Origin: Alkalicoccus luteus
Lineage (GTDB): Bacteria > Bacillota > Bacilli > Bacillales > Salisediminibacteriaceae
DNA length: 39,884 nt
Direction: 5' to 3'
NCBI RefSeq assembly: GCF_012034335.1
Contig: NZ_JAATHJ010000028.1
Coordinates: 1-39,884, forward strand
Both the position numbers and the translations under genes were made by a program. Shown one piece after another: positions 24,775 through 32,421 of this stretch. The first letter of the stretch is position 1; each line of letters starts with the position of its first letter. The notes beneath the pieces were generated by a model, which saw only the letters and a list, made by a program, of their open reading frames with translations, ran no database searches and had not been told where the DNA came from.

Positions 24775-25971
24775 GTGGCTAAAATCGAAGTGCGTAACCT
24801 TTCCAAGATTTTTGGAAAACGGACAAAACCAGCACTTGAAATGTTAAAGGAAAAGAAGTCGAAAGATGAAATACTTAAGGAAACCGGGCTGACGGTAGGC
24901 GTCAACCGTGCAACGTTTGACGTGAACGAAGCAGAAGTCTTCGTTATTATGGGACTTTCCGGAAGCGGTAAGTCTACTCTCGTCCGTCTGCTGAACCGTC
25001 TGATTGATCCGACGGAAGGTCAGATACAGATCGACGGCGATGACTTAGCTAAAATGGACGATTCGGCGCTTAGAGAAGTACGCCGTAAAAAAATGAGCAT
25101 GGTGTTTCAAAAGTTTGGTTTATTTCCATTCCGCACGATCGTTTCTAACGTAGAGTACGGTCTCGAGGTTCAGGGGATGCCGAAAGAGGAGCGACGCCAG
25201 AAGGCACTCGAGTCTCTTAAGCTTGTTGGCCTGGAGGGCTATGAGGATCAGTACCCGGATCAGCTTTCCGGCGGTATGCAGCAGCGTGTCGGTCTCGCCA
25301 GGGCGCTTGCTAATGACCCAGATGTTTTATTAATGGACGAAGCTTTCTCCGCTTTGGATCCATTGATCAGAAAAGACATGCAGGATGAACTGCTCGATCT
25401 GCAGGCATCTATGCAAAAGACCATTATTTTCATTACGCACGACTTGGATGAAGCATTGCGCATCGGCGACCGTATAATGATCATGAAGGACGGCGCTATC
25501 GTACAGATCGGAACGCCGGAAGATATTCTCATGCATCCGGCAGATGATTATGTAGCACGTTTCGTCGAAGACGTGGACCGCTCTAAAGTGTATACAGCAG
25601 AGCACATTATGACGCGCCCTGAGACGGTTAACGCTGAAAAGGATGGTCCTCGGGTTGCTTTGCAGCGAATGCGTGACGCAAACATTTCCTCGGTATACGT
25701 AGTAAACCGATCCCGGGAGCTTCAGGGTATTGTGCATGCTCCTGATATCGCAGATGCAGTAAAACGGGAAGAACGCGATATTACACCTTACCTCCAGAAT
25801 GAGGTGCCGACGTGCAGCCTGGACACTCCGATGCACGATCTTTTTGAGATGACGTCCAGTTCCACCGTGCCGATTGCTGTGACGAGCGAAAGCGGCAAAC
25901 TGGAAGGTATCGTTATCCGGAGTAAAATTCTCTCGGCATTATCAGGAAAAGAGGTGAACAGCGTTGAGTGA
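24775..25971 (+). CDS. opuAA: Glycine betaine ABC transporter ATP-binding protein
   Basis: A 398-residue ATPase of the OpuAA/ProV family. Walker A is GLSGSGKST (60-68), the signature LSGGMQQRVGLARAL and Walker B VLLMDEAFSALDP. Two CBS domains fill about residues 270-395; in OpuA of lactococci these sense ionic strength. The GTG at 24775 is preferred, with GAGGTGG 5-6 bases upstream; an in-frame GTG at 24766 would sit inside that site. Its 3' end overlaps opuAB by 8 bases. Confidence 0.95.
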   Translation: MAKIEVRNLSKIFGKRTKPALEMLKEKKSKDEILKETGLTVGVNRATFDVNEAEVFVIMGLSGSGKSTLVRLLNRLIDPTEGQIQIDGDDLAKMDDSALREVRRKKMSMVFQKFGLFPFRTIVSNVEYGLEVQGMPKEERRQKALESLKLVGLEGYEDQYPDQLSGGMQQRVGLARALANDPDVLLMDEAFSALDPLIRKDMQDELLDLQASMQKTIIFITHDLDEALRIGDRIMIMKDGAIVQIGTPEDILMHPADDYVARFVEDVDRSKVYTAEHIMTRPETVNAEKDGPRVALQRMRDANISSVYVVNRSRELQGIVHAPDIADAVKREERDITPYLQNEVPTCSLDTPMHDLFEMTSSSTVPIAVTSESGKLEGIVIRSKILSALSGKEVNSVE

Positions 25972-26857
25972 AACAATTTATGACTGGTTTGATGCAATTC
26001 TTGACTTTCTGCCGCGTCTGCCGGTCGGAACCTGGGCCGAAAACTTTGTAGACTGGCTTCGAAATGCAGAGGGCTTTGAATTTATCTTTGAAGGAATCCG
26101 TAACTCAGTCGGCTGGACCACCGGCGTACTGAACAGCTTTTTCGGACTGATACCGCCGATCGTGCTCATTCTTATTTTGACTGTGATCGGTTATATGCTC
26201 GTCAGAAAGACGGGAAAGTTTGGTCTTCCAATTCTTATCTTCTTTGGGCTTCTATTCATTGAAAGCATTGATTACTGGGATGATTTGATCCTTACCCTGT
26301 CGCTTGTCATCACCGCGACCTTAATATCAGTTATTATCGGTGTGCCGGCCGGCATCTGGATGGCTAAAAATGATGTTGTCCGCAACATAGTAACGCCGAT
26401 TCTCGACTTCATGCAGACGATGCCGGCATTCGTTTATCTGATCCCGGCAGTCGCCTTCTTCAGTATCGGAATCGTACCAGGTGTTATTGCATCCGTTATT
26501 TTCGCGATGCCGCCTACTGTCAGGCTGACAAACCTTGGTATCCGCCAGGTGCCTAAGGAAACGATTGAAGCTTCAGACGCATTCGGTTCTACATCGAATC
26601 AAAAGCTGTTTAAAGTGCAGCTGCCGATGGCAAAGGTCACGATTATGGCTGGTGTCAACCAGACAATCATGCTCGCTCTTTCCATGGTTGTTATTGCGGC
26701 CATGATCGGAACCGACGGTATTGGACGACAGGTGTACTACGCTGTCGGACGAAACGATATGGCGATGGGCTTTGAAGCTGGTATCAGCCTTGTTATCCTC
26801 GCCATCATTCTCGACCGCCTTACTCAGGCTCTGAATCCTGAGAAGCGTCAGGCTTAG
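25964..26857 (+). CDS. opuAB: Glycine betaine ABC transporter permease
   Basis: A 297-residue permease of the OpuAB/ProW family. An amphipathic N-terminal region (about 1-60) precedes about seven membrane segments. The ATPase-contact loop is KETIEASDAFGSTSNQKLFK, followed by VQLPMAKVTIMAGVNQ. The TTG start overlaps the opuAA stop, with GAGGTGA upstream, so translation is coupled. Confidence 0.95.
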   Translation: MSETIYDWFDAILDFLPRLPVGTWAENFVDWLRNAEGFEFIFEGIRNSVGWTTGVLNSFFGLIPPIVLILILTVIGYMLVRKTGKFGLPILIFFGLLFIESIDYWDDLILTLSLVITATLISVIIGVPAGIWMAKNDVVRNIVTPILDFMQTMPAFVYLIPAVAFFSIGIVPGVIASVIFAMPPTVRLTNLGIRQVPKETIEASDAFGSTSNQKLFKVQLPMAKVTIMAGVNQTIMLALSMVVIAAMIGTDGIGRQVYYAVGRNDMAMGFEAGISLVILAIILDRLTQALNPEKRQA

Positions 26858-26863
26858 GTTTTA

Positions 26864-26882
26864 ACCTTTTTCTCAAAAAGGT
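26864..26882 (+). other. Small hairpin between opuAB and opuAC
   Basis: ACCTTTTT-ctc-AAAAAGGT is a perfect 8-bp stem directly after the opuAB stop. It is too A/T-rich for a strong terminator and may stabilise the upstream mRNA or tune the amount of binding protein. Confidence 0.45.
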
Positions 26883-26925
26883 AATATAGATAGAAAAACA
26901 ATTTATAAAAGGAGAGGGTTTTACA

Positions 26926-27909
26926 ATGAGAAAGATGCACAAGTTTGGTCTTGCTGCTGGTTTATCTGTAGCGCTGCTTGCAGCTTGCGGAGATAACGCA
27001 GAAGAAAACAACAACGCTGCTGGAAACGACAATGCTGACAATGCTGCTGAAGAGAATAACGGAGCGGAAAACAACGCAGCAGACAATGACGCAGACAACA
27101 ATGAGGAAGCATCAGGCGCTGACTACGGTGAAGATTTAGATTACACGATCACAGGTATTGATGCTGGTGCCGGTATCATGTCTGCTGCAGAAGATGCGCT
27201 TGAAGTTTATGACCTGGGCGACTGGGACATTTCCGCAAGCTCCGACGCTGCGATGACGCAGGCGCTCGGCGACGCATTTGAAAATGAAGAGCCTGTTATT
27301 GTTACCGGCTGGACGCCGCACTGGAAGTTTTCCGAGTACGACCTGAAGTTCCTTGATGATCCGGAAGGCGTTTTCGGTGAAGCAGAAGACATTCACACAT
27401 TCGTACGTGAAGACCTCGAATCGGATATGCCGGAAGCGTATCAGGTACTGGATAACTTCCAGTGGTCTGAAGATGACATGGGAGAAATCATGGTTTCTAT
27501 CCAGGAAGGCATGGATGAAGAGGAAGCTGCCCGTGAGTGGATCGATGCAAACGAAGATCTCGTTGCAGAATGGACAGATGGTGTTGATGAAGTAGACGGC
27601 GAGCAGATTGATCTCGTATTCGTAGCATGGGATTCTGAAATCGCCTCTACTAACATGATCGCACTCGTTCTGGAAGATCTCGGCTACGAGGTATCCATGG
27701 ACCCGCTTGAAGCAAACTTCATGTTCCAGGCTGTTGCAGACGGCCAAGCTGACGCAATGGTAGCTGCATGGCTGCCGCTTACTCACGATCACCTCGTCGA
27801 AGATTACGGTGACAGCATGGAAGACCTAGGTGCTAACCTGGAAGGTGCACGCACTGGACTCGTTGTTCCGGAATACATGGACATTGACTCAATCGAAGAC
27901 CTTCAGTAG
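26926..27909 (+). CDS. opuAC: Glycine betaine-binding lipoprotein
   Basis: A 327-residue lipoprotein with lipobox LLAAC (Cys21) and an acidic Asn/Ala/Glu linker (about 22-70) before an OpuAC-type binding domain. Tryptophans typical of the aromatic betaine cage appear in ITGWTPHWKFSEYD, LVFVAWDSEIA and MVAAWLPLTHDH. Family blocks are also visible at YEVSMDPLEANFMFQAV. AGGAGAGG precedes the ATG. It is the last gene of the opuA operon and ends at a terminator that has been duplicated by a mobile repeat. Confidence 0.95.
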   Translation: MRKMHKFGLAAGLSVALLAACGDNAEENNNAAGNDNADNAAEENNGAENNAADNDADNNEEASGADYGEDLDYTITGIDAGAGIMSAAEDALEVYDLGDWDISASSDAAMTQALGDAFENEEPVIVTGWTPHWKFSEYDLKFLDDPEGVFGEAEDIHTFVREDLESDMPEAYQVLDNFQWSEDDMGEIMVSIQEGMDEEEAAREWIDANEDLVAEWTDGVDEVDGEQIDLVFVAWDSEIASTNMIALVLEDLGYEVSMDPLEANFMFQAVADGQADAMVAAWLPLTHDHLVEDYGDSMEDLGANLEGARTGLVVPEYMDIDSIEDLQ

Positions 27910-27929
27910 AAAATACTTTTCTGTTTTAC

Positions 27930-27961
27930 GAGAAGACCCGGCCGCCTGGCCGGGTCTTCTT
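27930..27961. terminator. opuA terminator; left copy of a 32-bp target duplication
   Basis: CCCGGCC-gcct-GGCCGGG with flanking GAAGA/TCTTC forms a perfect stem and ends TCTTCTT. The same 32 bases, with one mismatch (C to A), recur at 28588-28619 on the other side of the inserted element. Confidence 0.88.
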
Positions 27962-28587
27962 CAGGCTGTTGAGAAAGTCTTTCAACTTACATGTTTATTC
28001 GTTTGGTTGTATTTCCCCTCTGTTTACCGAGCCTGCCATGGGCTTGTCTTCAGCTATTTCTCAGGGTGGCCCTGTATGAAGGGAAGAAAGGCACGGCTTC
28101 ACTCGGACACAGGCTTCTCGCGAGAAGCCTTCAAGACCCAGTCCGGCTCCGCTCGTGCGTTGATGACGTTCGCAGATCTGAACGGCACTGGATCTTCAGA
28201 CTGCTTGTTGCGCCCCCGCTGAACACATCGGGAAACGGCTTTCTTTATGAAAAAAACGTTACGACAGGCAGACGCGACTGCTTTTTTGCTTTCAATGTGA
28301 ATTCCTGAAATACTGGGCTCCCAGTTCAACATTGAAACGTCACATAACTATAAGTTCCATCTGCATCTTATAAGCTCGTGCCAACCAAAGCCGCGCATGT
28401 GAACCGTACTGCAAGCTGCTGACATCGAAGGGCCTCGACTCCGGGAGGATCAGAACGAGGCGAAGATCCAGCGCTTCCGACAGCAGAAGGACGCGGTTAG
28501 CTGAGCCCGTTCCCTCCGGAAAGCGAGTGTCCGCAGATACAGGCAGATGCAATGTTATTCACCTAAAATGACTTTATCAACACTCTG
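27962..28587 (-). mobile_element. Non-autonomous repeat element, copy 1 (626 bp), inserted in a terminator
   Basis: The ends are imperfect 18-bp inverted repeats: CAGGCTGTTGAGAAAGTC on the left, and CAGAGTGTTGATAAAGTC read inward from the right (15 of 18 match). A 32-bp duplication of the opuA terminator flanks it. It is collinear with the copy at 34290-34922, which is in the opposite orientation. The two arms are nearly identical between copies and the middle differs. The core hairpin GGCTTCTCGCGAGAAGCC is at 28112-28129. No transposase or convincing gene is present, so it would need a transposase from elsewhere. Its ends look like those of DDE-type insertion sequences, but the family is not established. 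Confidence 0.85.
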
Positions 28588-28619
28588 GAGAAGACCCGGC
28601 AGCCTGGCCGGGTCTTCTT
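28588..28619. terminator. Right copy of the duplicated opuA terminator
   Basis: The 32 bases match 27930-27961 except for one C to A change, which leaves one mismatch in the stem. This copy now also lies downstream of the convergent ion-channel gene. Confidence 0.85.
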
Positions 28620-28702
28620 ATATGTATTCAGCATAACCGTTCAGCTTGATGCTTCTGTCTTCCATGAAGCTGTCTCCGCTTTTGTTTTGCAGACGTTTCC
28701 CT

Positions 28703-29344
28703 TTACGAGAACAGGTCTTTCCCTTTTTCTTCGGCCGCCTTTGCTGCTTTTGTTTCTTTGACTGTATCAAACACCCAGCGCAGGACGGTGGCATGAAGAA
28801 TCACTCCGCTGAATGTCAGCAGTGCAATCACGATATTTCCGGTGATGGAATCCGGATCAATGTAGACGTACCCGAAAAAGATAAGCGAAGCAGCTGCACC
28901 GGCCCATGCTTCTGCATAATGAGCCAGCTTTTCCTGCTCGGCCCAGTAAAGAGGGATGGTACACAAAAACACAAACAGAACGACACCAGGCAGGACGTAC
29001 ATCAGCTTTTGTTTTGAGAGCACTTTAATGGCGGGCTTTGCGTAATATTTTGTCATCACCTTCAGCCTCAGAAAATGAAGGATTCTGGCCAGGCGGGCAG
29101 CCTGAAATATAGCGTCAAGCGGAATAATGGCTATCACAATAAATGGATTATCTTTAAAAAAGGCAAGCTTGCGGTCTGCCCGGTAAAAGCGGAAGCAGAA
29201 ATCAACAAAGAACACACCCCATGTGCCCCAGACGATTGGATCTTCGTACCTTGTTTCAAACCAGATCGTGGATACAGCTGCAAACGCAAGCAGAACCATA
29301 AGACCTTCGTAAATCATTTCCGGTGCTGTTCGATCTCTGCTCAA
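28703..29344 (-). CDS. Voltage-gated-channel-like membrane protein with atypical pore
   Basis: A 213-residue membrane protein of the six-segment ion-channel superfamily. Membrane segments lie near EMIYEGLMVLLAFAAVSTIW, WGVFFVDFCFRFY, NPFIVIAIIPLDA, a basic S4-like helix AARLARILHFLRLKVMTK, LPGVVLFVFLCTIPLYWA and GNIVIALLTFSGVILHATVL. The pore loop reads AGAAASLIFFGYVYIDPDS, where a potassium channel would have T-V-G-Y-G-D, so the standard K+ filter is missing. The TTG at 29344 follows GGAGG by 8 bases. The ion it passes, if any, cannot be told. Confidence 0.75.
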   Translation of the reverse strand: MSRDRTAPEMIYEGLMVLLAFAAVSTIWFETRYEDPIVWGTWGVFFVDFCFRFYRADRKLAFFKDNPFIVIAIIPLDAIFQAARLARILHFLRLKVMTKYYAKPAIKVLSKQKLMYVLPGVVLFVFLCTIPLYWAEQEKLAHYAEAWAGAAASLIFFGYVYIDPDSITGNIVIALLTFSGVILHATVLRWVFDTVKETKAAKAAEEKGKDLFS

Positions 29345-29406
29345 CGGACTGCCTCCTTCTTGAAAATCATGTGCTGAACCTCGATTATAGCGAATGAGAG
29401 ACCGGA

Positions 29407-29432
29407 TGTAACATTTCTCCAGAAAGAACGAC
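29407..29432 (+). promoter_or_regulatory. SigX-type promoter of the GerMN lipoprotein gene
   Basis: TGTAAC (29407-29412), 16 bases, CGAC (29429-29432). The motif and spacing are identical to the sigX promoter at 23677-23702. The start codon is 50 bases downstream. Confidence 0.72.
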
Positions 29433-29481
29433 AAATCCTGTAAGAACTTAACGAAGACAATTTAGAAGAGGTGGTTTTCTC

Positions 29482-30288
29482 ATGCGCAAAATGCGTACGT
29501 TTGTAATTGGTGCGATGGCCCTGAGCCTTGCCGCGGCCTGCGGAGTAAACGAAGCGGATAATAACGAAAATGAAGCAGACAATAACGTCGGTGGTGCCAA
29601 TGAGGTTGAAGAAAATTTGGATGAACTGAACGAAAATACAGAAGGCGTTTCCAATCAAGAAGAAAACGCAAATGCCAGCAATGAAGCAGATGATGAAAAC
29701 AATGCTGAAGAAGATGTAGCAGAACCTGACTCTGAGAACAATGAGAACAACGAAGAAGCTAATACTGGTGACGAGAACGAATCCAGCGAAGAAGAAGCTG
29801 AGGCTGAGAACAGCGCGTCCAATGATGATGAGGCTAACGAAGAGGCTGCTGATGAAACGGAAGCCGTCATTTCCCCACTTTACCTTTATTTTTCTGACGC
29901 GGAACTGCTGAATAATTACCGCGTGGAAGCAGATAACGAAGTAAGCATGGATGAAGCGGGCGCGATGGAAGCAATGGAGCTCTGGGCGGCCGGACCAACT
30001 CATGAGGAGCTTTATCCGCTTCTCCCCGAAGGCACCACTGTTCAGTCCGTAGCCTTGGATGACACGTCTGCTGAGGTATCATTTTCACCTGAAATTGAAG
30101 ATGCTAACCTTGGGTCCAGTGGTGAAATGATGCTGCTCGAACAGATTGCCATGATGATGCAGCAGTTCGGAGCTGAGGAAACCTCGATTTTAGTAGACGG
30201 TGAGAGTGCCGGCGCCTTGCTCGGCCACACCGACCTGGATGAAGCCGTTCAGGCTGGCAGCCCGGAAGATTTTCAATCAATGGAGTAA
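29482..30288 (+). CDS. GerMN-domain lipoprotein with long acidic linker
   Basis: A 268-residue lipoprotein with signal peptide and lipobox-like AAAC (Cys20). Residues about 21-130 are a low-complexity Asn/Glu/Asp/Ala linker. The rest is a GerMN domain: LYLYFSDAELL, MEAMELWAAGP, LLPEGTTVQSVALDD, AEVSFSPEIED, EMMLLEQIAMMMQQFGAEE and ILVDGESAGALLGHTDLDE fit the family in order. GerMN domains occur in exported germination and envelope proteins; the function is otherwise unknown. GAGGTGG precedes the ATG. The RsiX extracellular part is of a related type, and the promoter suggests SigX control. Confidence 0.85.
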   Translation: MRKMRTFVIGAMALSLAAACGVNEADNNENEADNNVGGANEVEENLDELNENTEGVSNQEENANASNEADDENNAEEDVAEPDSENNENNEEANTGDENESSEEEAEAENSASNDDEANEEAADETEAVISPLYLYFSDAELLNNYRVEADNEVSMDEAGAMEAMELWAAGPTHEELYPLLPEGTTVQSVALDDTSAEVSFSPEIEDANLGSSGEMMLLEQIAMMMQQFGAEETSILVDGESAGALLGHTDLDEAVQAGSPEDFQSME

Positions 30289-30356
30289 CATACAGGCTCA
30301 TGGTTGAATCATCAGTTTCAAGTCTTATATAATACGGCTATGCAGGGAAGCCGAAA

Positions 30357-30396
30357 AAAAGCTGGACCAGCAGAAGATCGGCTGGACCAGCTTTCT
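30357..30396 (+). terminator. Terminator after the GerMN lipoprotein gene
   Basis: AAAGCTGGACCAGC and GGCTGGACCAGCTTT form a long stem with one central A-A mismatch and an 8-base loop, followed by CTTTG. Confidence 0.72.
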
Positions 30397-30426
30397 TTGT
30401 GCCTCTGCAGGGAAGGAAGTTTATGC

Positions 30427-30987
30427 ATGCTAAAGCCAGTTAATAAAACGGTGATGCACAGCTACCCGGGGCTCGTAGCCCTTATCACCTCCGCTTTTGA
30501 AGGAGAAACCAATATCATGGCCGCCGGATGGCACTCATACATTTCCTATGATCCGCCTATTTACGGAGTCGCGGTGGCAGAAGAACGGTATTCTCATCGG
30601 CTGATGAAAGAATCCGGAAGCTTTGCCGTCCAATTTGTGTCTGCTGATCACGCTGCCGTTATTCAAAAAGCAGGTACATACAGCGGGTCTGATGGAGGCA
30701 AACTAGAGAAAATCGGTCTCTCCTGGCAGAAAGGCCGTTCTGTTCCTGTACCAGTGCTCGATTGCGCCTACGTGGCGTACGAATGCCGCGTTATTGACCG
30801 AAACACGTATGGAGACCATGATTGGTTTGTTGCTGATATTACCCAGTTTCATCAGGATCCTTCCTGCTTTCAGGAAAACGGCCTGCCAAACATGGAAGCG
30901 AATCCGCTCCCGCTCTATCTTGGCCGCTCCACCTATTTGACAGCCGATGAACAGACGTCCCGACGAAATGTGCATATTCGCCGCTGA
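30427..30987 (+). CDS. Flavin reductase-like FMN-binding protein
   Basis: A 186-residue protein of the flavin reductase-like (split-barrel FMN-binding) family. VALITSAFEGETNIMAAGWHSYIS, from residue 17 on, is the typical N-terminal block; MKESGSFAVQFVS and the later DHDWFVADITQFH also fit. Such proteins reduce or bind FMN for partner oxygenases, but no partner is nearby. The start is the ATG at 30427, with GGAAGGA about 9 bases upstream. The next gene begins 15 bases after its stop and is probably co-transcribed. Confidence 0.82.
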   Translation: MLKPVNKTVMHSYPGLVALITSAFEGETNIMAAGWHSYISYDPPIYGVAVAEERYSHRLMKESGSFAVQFVSADHAAVIQKAGTYSGSDGGKLEKIGLSWQKGRSVPVPVLDCAYVAYECRVIDRNTYGDHDWFVADITQFHQDPSCFQENGLPNMEANPLPLYLGRSTYLTADEQTSRRNVHIRR

Positions 30988-31002
30988 AGGAGACAGCTTG
31001 TT

Positions 31003-31830
31003 ATGACTGAGTACCGTCCTTATCTTGGAAACAACGCAGCTTACTATGAACAGAAATGGAAGCAGCATCCCCATCCAGCCCGCTTTGCCGGCTGGAACTG
31101 GGCAGCATTTTTTCTGGGACCGGTCTGGGCAGCCTCTCGTCACCTTTACGTGCTTGCTGCCGGGTATTTTCTCCTTTACCTTGCTTTTCTCCTGGTAGAG
31201 TCGCTGCTGCCTGCTTTACTGAATCTGGGGGCCGGGGCTTCTGCGACGCCCATTTTTCTTGCTGCACCCATTCTCTTGCTGCATGCAGCATTCGGCTTAG
31301 CCGCTAACGCCGTTTATTGGCGGAAAGTGACAAAAATGGCACAGCTCGAAACAGCGGGAAGACCATCTCCACCGCTCTTTCGCGGGAGAGGACAGTCCAA
31401 AAAAGCCGGAGCGATCGTTTCAGCAGCGATGCTTCTTATTGCAGCTGCTCCGGCCCTGTTTCTGTTCAGCTGGGCCTGGAATCCTCCCCTGGATCCCGGA
31501 ATTTATGTTTATGACGGTGATCAGCCGCCTTCCGGTGAGCTGGATACGGCAGAAAACCCCGTTTTTTATAAGTATGAATCCATGATCCAGCTGTATTACA
31601 TTGGAGAAGCTCTCGACGGCCGCGAACTGCGCTACGAGCTCTATTATTTAGGACTGGGCGCAGAAGAGCGCATTGCCGGCCAGGCTTATCCGTTCTTTTC
31701 CGGCAGTACGCTCTCCTTAAACTTGCTCAACGCTGAGGATCCGGAACTGCCGGAGGGTGAATACCGGGTCGACGTGTATCTCGACGATGAACTGTTCGAC
31801 ATGCAGTCATTTGTCATCACCGTCTCCTAG
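31003..31830 (+). CDS. DUF2628-type membrane protein
   Basis: A 275-residue protein. The N-terminal half has the DUF2628 pattern: a cytosolic start, then FAGWNWAAFFLGPVWAASRHLY (about 28-49) and membrane segments at about 50-70, 82-105 and 135-155. The C-terminal half (about 160-275) is predicted outside the membrane and looks like a small beta domain ending YRVDVYLDDELFDMQSFVI. No function is known. It follows the flavin reductase gene closely and ends 2 bases before the convergent csaA gene. Confidence 0.75.
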   Translation: MTEYRPYLGNNAAYYEQKWKQHPHPARFAGWNWAAFFLGPVWAASRHLYVLAAGYFLLYLAFLLVESLLPALLNLGAGASATPIFLAAPILLLHAAFGLAANAVYWRKVTKMAQLETAGRPSPPLFRGRGQSKKAGAIVSAAMLLIAAAPALFLFSWAWNPPLDPGIYVYDGDQPPSGELDTAENPVFYKYESMIQLYYIGEALDGRELRYELYYLGLGAEERIAGQAYPFFSGSTLSLNLLNAEDPELPEGEYRVDVYLDDELFDMQSFVITVS

Positions 31831-31832
31831 CA

Positions 31833-32162
31833 TCAGCTTATTTTAGTGCCATCCGGTACATTAGAGTCCGGCGCCAGCAGCACGACGTCCCCTTCTCCCG
31901 GGACAGCACCAAGCACGAGCACTTCGGAAGTAAAGCCGGCGATTTTACGCGGCGGGAAATTAACCACCGCCGTTACCTGCCGGCCAATCAGTTCCTCTGG
32001 TTCATATCGTTCGGTAATTTGCGCACTGGACTGACGTGTTCCAAGACTGCCGAAATCGATCGTCATCTTAATTGCGGGTACCCATGCTTTTTCTAACAGT
32101 GCTGCATTACGAATGGTGCCGATCCGTATATCAAGCTTTAAAAAGTCTTCTGGTTGCGCCAC
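31833..32162 (-). CDS. csaA: CsaA, tRNA-binding-domain chaperone
   Basis: A 109-residue single tRNA-binding (OB-fold) domain. FLKLDIRIGTIRNA, FGSLGTRQSSAQIT and VNFPPRKIAGFTSEVLVLGA are the hallmark blocks of CsaA, an export-related chaperone in Bacillus. The GTG start follows AGGAGGG. Confidence 0.93.
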   Translation of the reverse strand: MAQPEDFLKLDIRIGTIRNAALLEKAWVPAIKMTIDFGSLGTRQSSAQITERYEPEELIGRQVTAVVNFPPRKIAGFTSEVLVLGAVPGEGDVVLLAPDSNVPDGTKIS

Positions 32163-32218
32163 CGTTAATCCCTCCTTTCTCCTGGTGCTTCATGTATGTT
32201 CCACACCATGAAGGCATG

Positions 32219-32241
32219 TTCCTGCTTTTCTGCAGCAGGAA
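32219..32241. other. Hairpin-forming dyad upstream of csaA
   Basis: TTCCTGCT and AGCAGGAA form a perfect 8-bp stem with a 7-base loop in the gap between csaA and the BCCT transporter gene. It may terminate stray transcription or bind a regulator. No U tract is seen. Confidence 0.3.
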
Positions 32242-32274
32242 TTGGGTGATAACAGGAAGACTATGAAAAGTTTG

Positions 32275-32300
32275 GTTTCTTACGTCCTATATTAGGGAAT
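32275..32300 (+). promoter_or_regulatory. Possible SigB-type promoter of the BCCT transporter gene
   Basis: GTTTCT (32275-32280), 14 bases, GGGAAT (32295-32300) matches SigB elements imperfectly (4 and 5 of 6). B. subtilis opuD is partly SigB-dependent. A 7-bp dyad AGGGAAT/ATTCCCT (32294-32314) covers the -10. A separate TTGACA at 32327-32332 has no clear -10 partner. Confidence 0.35.
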
Positions 32301-32386
32301 GTTTTTATATTCCCTTCTGTACTTATTTGACAGGATGCGTTTGATACGTCCTGATAACATACATGCTCGATCAAGACATAGAAAAA

Positions 32387-32415
32387 GGGGGAACGATCCG
32401 CTGTTGCGGATTTAA
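32387..32415 (+). promoter_or_regulatory. Structured leader: ribosome site, hairpin and minicistron before the BCCT gene
   Basis: The only Shine-Dalgarno sequence, GGGGG (32387-32391), is 30 bases from the ATG at 32422, too far to work directly. Between them is the hairpin ATCCGC-tgtt-GCGGAT (32396-32411). A three-codon frame TTG CGG ATT TAA (32404-32415) ends 6 bases before the ATG. Either the hairpin brings the two elements together or the minicistron allows reinitiation. Confidence 0.45.
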
Positions 32416-32421
32416 CTACTT

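Noticed and set aside
27136-27792. A 218-codon frame on the minus strand
   Set aside because: It lies wholly within opuAC on the opposite strand and has no support.
27930-28619. The repeated hairpins as a CRISPR or tandem repeat array
   Set aside because: Only two copies exist, separated by more than 600 bp, and they are bounded by inverted ends, which fits insertion with target duplication.
29341-30003. A 220-codon hydrophobic frame on the minus strand
   Set aside because: It arises from reading the acidic Asn/Glu linker codons of the GerMN lipoprotein gene backwards (GAA/AAC give Phe/Val/Ile-rich peptides).
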